Of a DNA stretch of 40,530 nucleotides, positions 1-6,762 are shown piece after piece. The position numbers were made by a program, and so were the translations under genes. Numbering within the stretch: the stretch's first letter is position 1; every line of letters begins with the position of its first letter. This DNA is from Helicobacter magdeburgensis (GTDB lineage: Bacteria > Campylobacterota > Campylobacteria > Campylobacterales > Helicobacteraceae), in NCBI RefSeq assembly GCF_000765825.2, contig NZ_JRPE02000015.1, positions 1 to 40,530 of the forward strand. Reading direction: 5' to 3'. The notes under the pieces are model-generated. The model saw only the letters and a program-made list of their open reading frames with translations, was not told the DNA's origin and did no database searches.

Positions 1-1
1 A

Positions 2-493
2 AGCCATACTTTAAATGTAGGAGTAGATAACAAAGTAAGGATTGCAAAGAAGAGTAGCGAATATATAGGAGAGGATAAGGAGGTGGAGATAGGGGGGAAA
101 CTCAATATAAGTATAGAACAAGATGAGAGTAGGAATGTAGGGGGGAATAAGAGGGAGGTGGTGGAGGGAGATGTTGAGTTGGATTCTATAAAAGGCTTAA
201 ATTACAGAAGTCAAGAACATATTAATCTACAAGCTATCAATTATATAGATGTATTTGCAAAAGAGAGCTTCTCTACCCAAACAGATAAGCAACACACAGA
301 AACTGCAGATTCTAAATATAGTGAGATTCAAACCAATTATAACGTTAATGCTGGTAACACTATAATTCACCAAGTAGGAGACACTTCTATTACTGCTAAG
401 GGAGATTGTGTTATTATTAAAGCTGGTGGAGTAGAAGTAGTGATAGATTCTAAAGGATTAGTCGTTAAAGGTGGGGAGGTAAAGGCGGAGTGA
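2..493 (+). CDS. vgrG: VgrG C-terminal part (T6SS spike), 5' end outside window
   Basis: The frame is open from base 2, so the gene enters from the left; the GTG at 83 is internal, not a start. The visible 163 residues carry the short polar repeats of the gp5-like beta-helix needle of VgrG (GLVVKGGEV, IKAGGVEVVIDSKG near the end). VgrG trimers form the puncturing tip of the type VI secretion tube and carry effectors encoded just downstream. The first ~140 bases are clearly homologous to the broken copy near 6260-6415 (shared residues include SEYxGEDKEVEIGG and QDESRNV). The following gene starts 8 bases after this stop, consistent with a vgrG-cargo operon. Family assignment is firm; which T6SS cluster it belongs to cannot be seen. 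Confidence 0.85.
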   Translation, partial: SHTLNVGVDNKVRIAKKSSEYIGEDKEVEIGGKLNISIEQDESRNVGGNKREVVEGDVELDSIKGLNYRSQEHINLQAINYIDVFAKESFSTQTDKQHTETADSKYSEIQTNYNVNAGNTIIHQVGDTSITAKGDCVIIKAGGVEVVIDSKGLVVKGGEVKAE

Positions 494-501
494 GGGGTAA
501 A

Positions 502-1152
502 ATGGAGCAAAAAATAATCATATTGTTACTATGCAGCCTTATGGGTTATGCTTGGAGTATGCCAATAAAAGAAAATACAAAATCTACAACGCAAACTATT
601 GTATCACTAGATTCTGTATTGGAAAATCTTATCAATAAAGCCACATTAGATTCTGTAAACAACTTGACACAAGAGGAATGCGAAAAGTTGCAATATACCT
701 ATAATGCAAATTCGCAAGATTCGCAGAATGATAAGGATTATAGTGAGGAGCAAAGCTGCTACTACGTCGCAATACAGAATCTTAAAACCACTACTGCGGA
801 ACTTATAGCTAAAAAACACATAGCCACTGATACAAATTCGCTAAATTCTATTCTGCATTACAAAATCATTGCTTTTTTAAGTACCACAAATTTACAAACT
901 TTGCGTGATACACTAGGCTTTGAAGTAACTTATCATTTACAAAATGTGATAAATATTTGCCATCGTCTTGATGGTTTGGAGTTTGAAGCAAGCTGTAATT
1001 TGTATATGCAGATTTTTGATGATTTAGCACGATATGTAGCACAAAAACAGAATCTACCACAAAAAGCAATGCAAGACTATCAAAATAATTTTGAGCAAAT
1101 CACACAAGACGCACTTGATAGCATAGAGCAAGAACTACCTGATATGCCGTAG
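502..1152 (+). CDS. Secreted protein of a vgrG cargo cluster, candidate immunity or adaptor
   Basis: A 216-residue protein. ATG at 502 is preferred over the GTG at 490 because GAGGGG lies about 6 bases upstream of 502. Residues 1-20 are a signal peptide (basic start, hydrophobic IIILLLCSLMGYAWS), so the mature protein is periplasmic or secreted. Four of its cysteines lie in the mature part (around ECEKLQ, SCYY, ICHRL, SCNLY), suggesting two disulfides. The rest looks alpha-helical. It sits between a vgrG and a peptidoglycan hydrolase gene with only 8 and 13 bases between genes. A periplasmic partner next to a wall-cutting T6SS effector would fit an immunity protein, but this is inference from position; no family is recognised. 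Confidence 0.7.
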   Translation: MEQKIIILLLCSLMGYAWSMPIKENTKSTTQTIVSLDSVLENLINKATLDSVNNLTQEECEKLQYTYNANSQDSQNDKDYSEEQSCYYVAIQNLKTTTAELIAKKHIATDTNSLNSILHYKIIAFLSTTNLQTLRDTLGFEVTYHLQNVINICHRLDGLEFEASCNLYMQIFDDLARYVAQKQNLPQKAMQDYQNNFEQITQDALDSIEQELPDMP

Positions 1153-1165
1153 TATAAGGAATACA

Positions 1166-2962
1166 ATGCTCCTAGCAGATAATTTTAGAAATATTATTAC
1201 AATGATGTTATTTGGCAACAAAAATAAGAATCAAGAAATATCCATACCAAAAGATTCGCAAGGTAAAGTATTAGGGAATGGCTATCTCTATACAGATATA
1301 TTAGAATCTAAGAGAGATAATCCAACAATCAAACCATTTCAAAAAGACACTCAATATAGAATTACAAGCACTTTTGGCAGGAGAACTGATTTAAAAAATA
1401 GAGAGCCACATTCTGGTATAGATATATGCTTTTCACAAAGCTTTTCAATGGGAGAATTTACTTACAAAAAACCCCCATTATTTTCACCAATAGATGGGCA
1501 AATTATTTTTAATGAAAAATCTTCTTTAAACTCTGTGTATATCATTGATAAAGATAAAAATAAGCACGGATTGTTGCATATGGATGTTGTATTCGTGCAA
1601 AATGGACAAACAATCAAGCAAGGAGATTTGGTCGGTATTATTGGCGGAATTGGTAAATCTTTATTAAGCATAGATAATCAACAAGTTAATACTATTTATG
1701 ATAATGTATTAAAACTTCAAGAAGTGAATTATTTTCAAGCATTTATTGATTTTTTAAAAAATGATTTTACGATATTAGAAAATATCACGGATAATATGCA
1801 AATGCAAAAAGCCCAAGAGTTTATTAATAAAAAGTGGCACGAAAGCATTGCAAAACAACATAAAGCATATATAGATATATTGGATAAAAATGGTATTCAA
1901 GCTATACATCTTAATACATTATTAAAGCTTATGGAACGCAAAGATTTAGAAAAAGAAAAAGAGCGAATAATAAAAAATGAAATTATTAGGCATCTAAGAA
2001 ATAAATTTGCCATACATTTGCATTATCAAATACAAGATTCTAAGGATAAGTTACTCAATCCAGCAGTATTTTGGAATACTGCTTATAAGATAAAAGAAAC
2101 GCATTATGACGAGCAAGATACTATTATTCAAGTAAATGATTTGCATAAAATCTATGAATATAGTTATGATAAAAACTCTAATTTATTAGAGATAAAAACA
2201 CCAAAAGGCAGACGCTTTTTTCCATATTACACCTCTGAAAAATATTATACGCTCCATAATCCAAGCACAATAAAAGAAAATTTGGGCTTATATTATAATG
2301 CTAGAGATGTCGATTCTAAAGAATTTAGAATCTGTGAATATTTTTTACAAGAAAAAGAGAGGCTCAAACAACAAATTTTGTTATATAGGAGATATAAAAA
2401 TGGCAAAATAGATTCTCAAAATAAAGATAAACAAGATTCACATAATAATTGGTTTCGGGTCATTTCAGGAACTTCAAATTTTAGCAAAACAGAAATAGAA
2501 CTAGAACCATTTTACTATCAATGGTATAAAAGAGATGGTATATTAGGCACAGCACCAGAACAAAAAATAGAGAATCCAAATGGCACAGTAACCATTAATC
2601 TCACTCTTAGTAATCAACAAGGATTTTTGCAAAACACTCCTATTTATATTTATTCATATTTTCATCATAGACTTTATGAAAGTAAAACTGATGAATATGG
2701 GTTATTGCGTTTTTGTCTATCATTTGAAGAAAGCAATAAAAGTTTTACTCTTGCCTTGCACTGCCATAAAGAGTTTTTTAATATGGATACTTCCGATATG
2801 GTAGGAAATATAACCAAAATAACCCTTGCACCCAGCCATATACAAAATAAAGAATATATTGGATATAAAACAATACAATATATGCCCAAACAAGAATCTA
2901 AATCAAACATTAAGGTAGAAGTTATACATAATATGCCTTATCAATATTATTTTGAAAATTAA
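1166..2962 (+). CDS. M23-type peptidoglycan endopeptidase with split catalytic domain, probable T6SS effector
   Basis: A 598-residue protein; AAGGA lies 6 bases before the ATG. The M23 (LytM) zinc-site motifs can be traced in order: HSGID (H82, D86), a beta-rich stretch ending LLHMD (H138, equivalent to the YxHL histidine), the NGQTIKQGDLVGIIGG turn (146-161), then IHLHYQI (H284, H286) followed by LLNPAVFW. In ordinary M23 enzymes the last two parts are only a few residues apart; here about 115 residues, mostly helical and charged, are inserted at 168-283. The C-terminal 290 residues are unrecognised and end in a beta-rich section. No signal peptide is present, as expected for a T6SS-delivered toxin. 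Its place two genes after a vgrG supports an effector that cleaves peptide cross-links in the target cell wall. Confidence 0.75.
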   Translation: MLLADNFRNIITMMLFGNKNKNQEISIPKDSQGKVLGNGYLYTDILESKRDNPTIKPFQKDTQYRITSTFGRRTDLKNREPHSGIDICFSQSFSMGEFTYKKPPLFSPIDGQIIFNEKSSLNSVYIIDKDKNKHGLLHMDVVFVQNGQTIKQGDLVGIIGGIGKSLLSIDNQQVNTIYDNVLKLQEVNYFQAFIDFLKNDFTILENITDNMQMQKAQEFINKKWHESIAKQHKAYIDILDKNGIQAIHLNTLLKLMERKDLEKEKERIIKNEIIRHLRNKFAIHLHYQIQDSKDKLLNPAVFWNTAYKIKETHYDEQDTIIQVNDLHKIYEYSYDKNSNLLEIKTPKGRRFFPYYTSEKYYTLHNPSTIKENLGLYYNARDVDSKEFRICEYFLQEKERLKQQILLYRRYKNGKIDSQNKDKQDSHNNWFRVISGTSNFSKTEIELEPFYYQWYKRDGILGTAPEQKIENPNGTVTINLTLSNQQGFLQNTPIYIYSYFHHRLYESKTDEYGLLRFCLSFEESNKSFTLALHCHKEFFNMDTSDMVGNITKITLAPSHIQNKEYIGYKTIQYMPKQESKSNIKVEVIHNMPYQYYFEN

Positions 2963-3017
2963 GACAAATGGTAAAAACTAAAGATTCCACATTTTTAAAG
3001 GCTTATTGGGAGAGACA

Positions 3018-3224
3018 ATGAAATTTGTAAGAATATACAGAAAAAGCAGTAAGGACGATATAAACCTAGAGAATGTTACATCAGTATCTTATAATGACGA
3101 TAAGCTTGAGATACGCATTTATTACATAGGTGGTGGCTATGAGCGTTACAAACTTGAATCTGAGGACAAGCATAACGAAATGTCTGCCACTATATCAGAG
3201 GCAATATACAAAGAAAGGGAGTAA
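3018..3224 (+). CDS. Small hypothetical protein (68 aa)
   Basis: ATG at 3018 follows GGGAGAG by 3-4 bases; the TTG twelve bases earlier is in the same frame but is less likely. The protein begins MKFVRIYRKS and contains a short beta-strand pattern with IYYIGGGYERYKL, then a helical end. No signal peptide or membrane segment is visible, so it is cytoplasmic. It resembles small KTSC-like beta proteins only loosely and I do not assign a family. It stops 4 bases before the next start, so it is probably co-transcribed with the M23 effector and the lipoprotein that follows. A role in the effector cluster is plausible but not shown by the sequence. Confidence 0.55.
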   Translation: MKFVRIYRKSSKDDINLENVTSVSYNDDKLEIRIYYIGGGYERYKLESEDKHNEMSATISEAIYKERE

Positions 3225-3228
3225 CACA

Positions 3229-3597
3229 ATGAAAACAATAGTATTTATAACAACTCTCTTAGTTGCTATATCAATAGGAGCACTTATTGGTGGTTGTATG
3301 GAGACTAAATCTAAAATCTATTTAACAGAGGAGGAGTACATTTCATCACTAGCTGCAGAAGTACTGATAAAAGAGATGTGTGAGAGAGTAGAGTTACAAC
3401 AGAAGTTGCTAGAGAGAGCTCTTAAAAAAATTGAAGCAGATGAGAAGTTTTCATACCATAGAGATATATACCTGTTAGACGTAGTCACAAATGATGCTAT
3501 TTGTCAAGCGTGGAAACGAAATATAACAGAATATACTTGGAGATATAAGATTGAAAAATCTAAAATGGAAGCTTACATAAAAGGAGCTAAACAATGA
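3229..3597 (+). CDS. Small lipoprotein of the T6SS cargo cluster
   Basis: A 122-residue protein. ATG at 3229 is chosen because AAAGGGAG lies about 5 bases upstream and the product starts with a clean signal sequence; an earlier in-frame start at 3130 would place this hydrophobic stretch internally. The segment LIGGC fits a lipobox with C24 as the lipidated cysteine, so the protein should be anchored in a membrane facing the periplasm. The mature part is helical and charged, with two more cysteines (MCERV, AICQAW). It overlaps the next start by ATGA. Position behind a wall-hydrolase effector makes it a second candidate for periplasmic immunity; this is inference. Confidence 0.65.
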   Translation: MKTIVFITTLLVAISIGALIGGCMETKSKIYLTEEEYISSLAAEVLIKEMCERVELQQKLLERALKKIEADEKFSYHRDIYLLDVVTNDAICQAWKRNITEYTWRYKIEKSKMEAYIKGAKQ

Positions 3598-3832
3598 AAA
3601 CTAAAATTTTGACAGGATTAGCCATTATGGCTTTAGGAGCAGGACTAGCATTCGGAGATGTAATGTGTAAAGGGGATGAGCAAAGATAGACTAGAAAGTC
3701 TTTTTAACCTTAGAGAACTCAACGACATAAAAACTGACTACTATAATAGGGGGACACTCCCCTTATGTTTGTAAATATAGCGATTATGGTTACTCTGATA
3801 CCCAAGCTTTCAATCAAGGGAACTTTCTATAA
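3594..3832 (+). pseudogene. Small secreted Cys-containing protein broken by two G-run frameshifts
   Basis: The frame opens with ATG overlapping the previous stop (ATGA) and gives a signal peptide MKTKILTGLAIMALG, then ends after 31 residues. The other two frames carry coherent continuations: MSKDRLESLFNL...DYYNRG and then PYVCKYSDYGYSDTQ...GNFL with a stop at 3830. Both switch points fall on G-runs (GGGG at 3672-3675 and GGGGG at 3750-3754 approx.). Removing one G from each gives a continuous 78-residue secreted protein with two cysteines in the mature part. It is therefore either a decayed gene, a gene controlled by slipped-strand changes, or a sequence with two base errors. Function is unknown. 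Confidence 0.6.
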
Positions 3833-3879
3833 ATGCTAGACCACTCCCCCACCCCTCCCACTTAACATAAAGGATACCA

Positions 3880-5313
3880 ATGTCTTATCTACAACTGAGT
3901 ATAGATTCCCTCTCCTTTACTATCACCAAAGCCCATATTAAAGAAAGTTTAGAATCCTTATGGAGAATTGAGTGTGAAGGATATATAGAAAGCTTAGAAG
4001 AGAATCCTTTTACTTTAGACTTTTTCAACTCTTCAAGGAAAGACCAAGGGAACACTTTTAACTCTTTCCCACATAAGGAGAGCACTTTAAACTTTCACCC
4101 CAATGCTTTAATTAACAAGCAAGCAACCTTTAGAATCAGTAATCCCTACCCTCAAACACATAATACTTCTAAGACTTTAGATTTTACAAACAATCCTGCT
4201 TTAAAGTCTTTAAAGGATAATATAAAGAGTAAAAATAAGCATAAAGAAAATAAAGATTCTATCACCTCTTTAAGTTCTTTAGAGAAAGTAAAAGAATATC
4301 AAGGGGTTCTCTCCTTTGTAGAGTATCTAGGATTAAATCCTCAAAGTAGTGCAAATGTTTTTCATAGAGGCAATCTTACTCCCTCTTTAAATCATAAGCA
4401 TTTCTTTAAGCTTACTCTTTGCTCTTCTCTTTATAGAATGTCTTTAAATAAAGCAAATAGAATCTATACCGATAAAAGTGTTATAGAAGTCATACATTCT
4501 ACACTCAACTTTTACACACACGATTTAATTAAACCTTTGGATTTCTCTGCTATTGCTTTAACTTATCCAAAGTTAGAACTCATTAGCCAATATCAAGAGA
4601 GTGATTTAGACTTTATAACGAGATTAGCCCATAATAATGGCATATACTTTTGTGATGTTGCAGGAAGTATTTGCTTTTATGACACAGCACAAAGACACTC
4701 TAGTAGAGAACTTACTTTTAATCCTAATGTGAATAACACTTTAAATGAACCTTGCATTTCTAGTGTCAAAAAGCTTCAATCGTTAAGAGTTCATCACTTT
4801 AGCCAAAGCAGTGAAAATGCTTTAAATCCTTTTGCACTGCAAAGTTTAAGTCTAAAGAGTGATTCCTTACAACAAGAAGTAGAGCAAGATTCTTTAATGC
4901 ACTCTTTTAATGAGCATCACTATGTTGGTGAATTCTCTTTTACTCAAAAGAGTGATTTAAAAACTCCCCTTACTTTAAAAGAAAAGAGATTAAGAGTGCT
5001 AGAGCAAAGTCTTAGCGCACAGAGTAATATCTATGATTTAACTTTAAATGAATGGGTGCGTTTAAACTTCTCCTCAAATCTTAAGGAGAATAAAGAGAAT
5101 TTAAAAGATTTTATTATTATAGAAATGGAGCAAGAACTTATTAATGAAGCTTTATTAGAGAATAACTTTAATTCTAATGATAATGCCATTAAAAAAGAGA
5201 ATGCAAAGCATTTAAAAGAAAGTGTTACTTCTTTAATGAATACAGAGCAGATAAACAAAGGGAATGAAAGCTTTAATCCCCTCACTCAAAATACTTCTAA
5301 TGCGCTTTTGTGA
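3880..5313 (+). CDS. vgrG: Truncated VgrG, N-terminal gp27-like half only
   Basis: A 477-residue protein starting MSYLQLSIDSLSF with AAAGGA 7 bases upstream. The N-terminal part follows the gp27-like half of VgrG: a long insertion-bearing first barrel, then LELISQYQESDLDFITRLAHNNGIYF, the hallmark segment of VgrG proteins (about residues 226-256), and later EMEQELINEALLENN. A normal VgrG continues with an OB-fold and gp5 beta-helix to 650 residues or more; here the frame stops right after TQNTSNALL. A one-base shift in the TTTT run at 5306-5309 continues as CEGFGTNFGKKLEEKYG for 25 more residues. It cannot form a complete spike, so it is probably inactive or a donor for recombination. The leading strand is unusually rich in TTTAAA-type words. 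Confidence 0.75.
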   Translation: MSYLQLSIDSLSFTITKAHIKESLESLWRIECEGYIESLEENPFTLDFFNSSRKDQGNTFNSFPHKESTLNFHPNALINKQATFRISNPYPQTHNTSKTLDFTNNPALKSLKDNIKSKNKHKENKDSITSLSSLEKVKEYQGVLSFVEYLGLNPQSSANVFHRGNLTPSLNHKHFFKLTLCSSLYRMSLNKANRIYTDKSVIEVIHSTLNFYTHDLIKPLDFSAIALTYPKLELISQYQESDLDFITRLAHNNGIYFCDVAGSICFYDTAQRHSSRELTFNPNVNNTLNEPCISSVKKLQSLRVHHFSQSSENALNPFALQSLSLKSDSLQQEVEQDSLMHSFNEHHYVGEFSFTQKSDLKTPLTLKEKRLRVLEQSLSAQSNIYDLTLNEWVRLNFSSNLKENKENLKDFIIIEMEQELINEALLENNFNSNDNAIKKENAKHLKESVTSLMNTEQINKGNESFNPLTQNTSNALL

Positions 5314-5380
5314 AGGCTTTGGCACGAATTTTGGCAAAAAGCTTGAAGAAAAATATGGCATTAGCACCACAGAAGTATGA
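5300..5380 (+). pseudogene. Out-of-frame coding tail following truncated VgrG
   Basis: Directly overlapping the truncated vgrG stop, another frame reads MRFCEGFGTNFGKKLEEKYG and stops at 5380. It has normal codon texture and joins the vgrG frame if one T is removed from the run at 5306-5309. It does not look like the VgrG OB-fold, so it may be the tail of a different gene fused by recombination. Too short for a function call. Confidence 0.35.
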
Positions 5381-5407
5381 TAGGAGTGATTTAAGGGTGG
5401 AGGTAAG

Positions 5408-5417
5408 CCCCCCCCCC
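5408..5417 (+). repeat. C10 homopolymer tract
   Basis: Ten consecutive C between the broken vgrG tail and the 3' end of the outer-membrane protein gene. On the minus strand it lies about 20 bases beyond the OMP stop, so it cannot switch that frame. Long C/G tracts of this kind are slippage-prone in Helicobacter and Campylobacter. Confidence 0.9.
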
Positions 5418-5437
5418 ACCTAAAACTCTTTAGATTC

Positions 5438-6037
5438 TTAAAAGCTTAAAATATAGCGCGCTCCGACATTATAAGTATGTGAGCCTGTTTGTTTTTCGCC
5501 TGTTACCCTATGATTTTCCAATGTCGTAGAGATAAAAGGCACACGAGCTACAACTTCTATGCCGTGATGTTTGCCAAATTGACTTCTTAACCCAGCATTA
5601 AGTGCGACATTAAAGCCTGTTTTGACTTTAAAATCTACATTATCTTTGGCTGCCCAAGTATTTGCACCAACGCCAACACCCACAAATGCGCCGAGATTCA
5701 CACTTTGGCTTGCCACTACATTATAAAGCATATCTGCATTTACCCCATAATTCATTATAACCTTTGGCTTTGGATCTTTCTTTGCTTCCGCATTTGAATA
5801 AGCAAAGTTGATATAATAGCGCATACCAAAAGCGGGAGTGAAAAATGATTTGTATCCAGCAATGCTTTCAAAGCTTAGTCCATCAAGCTTTGTTTTTGTG
5901 CTATCAGTTTTTATTTCGCTTTGTCCATACCCTGTGCCGATACCGATAAACAACCCACTCTCTTCAGCCACTCCCACAGAAACTACAAGAGCTAAAACCA
6001 AAGCTAAACTTGCTACGCATTTTCCTATTGTTTTCAT
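5438..6037 (-). CDS. Small outer-membrane beta-barrel protein, Helicobacter type
   Basis: A 199-residue protein. ATG at 6037 is chosen because AAAGGTGG lies 6 bases upstream; the further in-frame GTG at 6046 is inside that ribosome site. Residues 1-24 form a signal peptide with cleavage near VGVAEES. The mature part alternates polar and hydrophobic residues, with GLFIGIGTGYGQSE at the start and ARYILSF at the end, a C-terminal aromatic signature of outer-membrane barrels. Strand count suggests an eight-stranded barrel. The gene is isolated, on the opposite strand from the flanking vgrG fragments, and is bracketed by a C10 and a C13 tract, so it looks like a separate insertion. A ligand or adhesive role cannot be told from sequence. 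Confidence 0.75.
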   Translation of the reverse strand: MKTIGKCVASLALVLALVVSVGVAEESGLFIGIGTGYGQSEIKTDSTKTKLDGLSFESIAGYKSFFTPAFGMRYYINFAYSNAEAKKDPKPKVIMNYGVNADMLYNVVASQSVNLGAFVGVGVGANTWAAKDNVDFKVKTGFNVALNAGLRSQFGKHHGIEVVARVPFISTTLENHRVTGEKQTGSHTYNVGARYILSF

Positions 6038-6086
6038 TGAAACCACCTTTATTGTATATTTGCGTCAAACGCAACCTTAATTTTAG

Positions 6087-6099
6087 CCCCCCCCCCCCC
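6087..6099 (-). promoter_or_regulatory. C13/G13 tract upstream of OMP gene, candidate phase-variable promoter
   Basis: Thirteen consecutive C on the plus strand (G13 on the OMP coding strand), ending about 50 bases upstream of the OMP start. A TAAAAT box follows the tract on the coding strand, and the 8-bp-arm hairpin TTTTGCTT/AAGCAAAA (6103-6120) precedes it. Length change would alter promoter spacing or leader structure, as known for other Helicobacter outer-membrane genes. No phase variation is shown by one sequence. Confidence 0.55.
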
Positions 6100-6181
6100 G
6101 ATTTTGCTTAAAAGCAAAAGATTTTTTGGGGAAAAGTTAAGTTCTATTTAAAATCGTAACATTATTAAGATGTTGCATTTT

Positions 6182-6262
6182 TTATATAAATGCCATTTGT
6201 GCTGCTCGTTCAAGAAGCTCTTTTGCGCCTTTATCAATGAATTTTTGTGCGAATGCTATTGT
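6182..6262 (-). pseudogene. C-terminal gene remnant on minus strand
   Basis: A minus-strand open stretch reads IAFAQKFIDKGAKELLERA, then AQMAFI and a stop at 6182-6184. It has amphipathic helical texture and coding-like codons but runs at its 5' end straight into the vgrG remnant, which is on the other strand. It therefore looks like the tail of a gene cut off by recombination. No family recognised. Confidence 0.35.
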
Positions 6263-6415
6263 AGGATTAAGTCATACTCTTAACATAGGAGCAAGCAATA
6301 AACTAAGAGTAGCAAAGGATAGTAGTGAGTATGTAGGAGAGGATAAGGAGGTGGAGATAGGGGGGAATCTCAATACAAGTATCAAACAAGATGAGAGTAG
6401 GAATGTATGGTGGAA
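6258..6415 (+). pseudogene. vgrG: vgrG fragment (beta-helix start), remnant
   Basis: About 50 residues (VGLSHTLNIGASNKLRVAKD and onward to QDESRNV) match the region at bases 2-150, with long shared DNA stretches such as gaggataaggaggtggagat. The similarity fades near 6415, after which the frame soon ends. The upstream OB-fold and the downstream beta-helix are both missing. It may be the displaced 3' part of the truncated vgrG at 3880 or a leftover from gene-tail exchange. Confidence 0.75.
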
Positions 6416-6455
6416 TGTAGGACTACCACATAAACTTGGGTATTATAGCATATAA

Positions 6456-6762
6456 AATAGAATAAGAGAATGGCACATTTAAATTTGTTCCAAATTTGTT
6501 ACCATTTATTTTTGTTCCCATTTTTTTGCTGGATTTTTTATATCACTTTGTGATGTTGGTTTTATTGTCTATGAAATTATGGAGCATATAATTAGGAGGA
6601 GATGAAAGAAAACTGGTTTTGCTGGAATCTTTTGGGCTTGAGATGGTTTCTTGTATTGCCTCTCAAATATGAGAACAAAATATACTAAAAAAAGATTATA
6701 GCAAAAATAGTGAATGATTTTTTAAGTAGAGTTTGCTGTCAAAGGAGAAAATATTCTCTCGC
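6456..6762. other. Gene-free junction with direct repeats, possible attachment-site region
   Basis: No gene is seen here. It lies between the vgrG remnant and the 3' end of the integrase gene, where a P4-type element end is often found. Three related words occur in tandem: AAATTTGTTCC (6481-6491), AAATTTGTTACC (6492-6503) and TTTTTGTTCCC (6509-6519), which could be integrase arm sites. A small hairpin ATCAC-TTT-GTGAT follows at 6542-6554. No tRNA 3' end is present, so the usual target of this integrase family is not visible. The attachment role is inference only. Confidence 0.3.

Noticed and set aside
5408-5417. C10 tract as an on/off switch of the OMP reading frame
   Set aside because: It lies beyond the OMP stop codon and outside the truncated vgrG frame, so a length change would not alter either protein.
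6720-6762. Rho-independent terminator after the integrase gene
   Set aside because: A 5-bp GAGAA/TTCTC hairpin is present on the downstream side but the stem is AT-rich and the T-run is too short.
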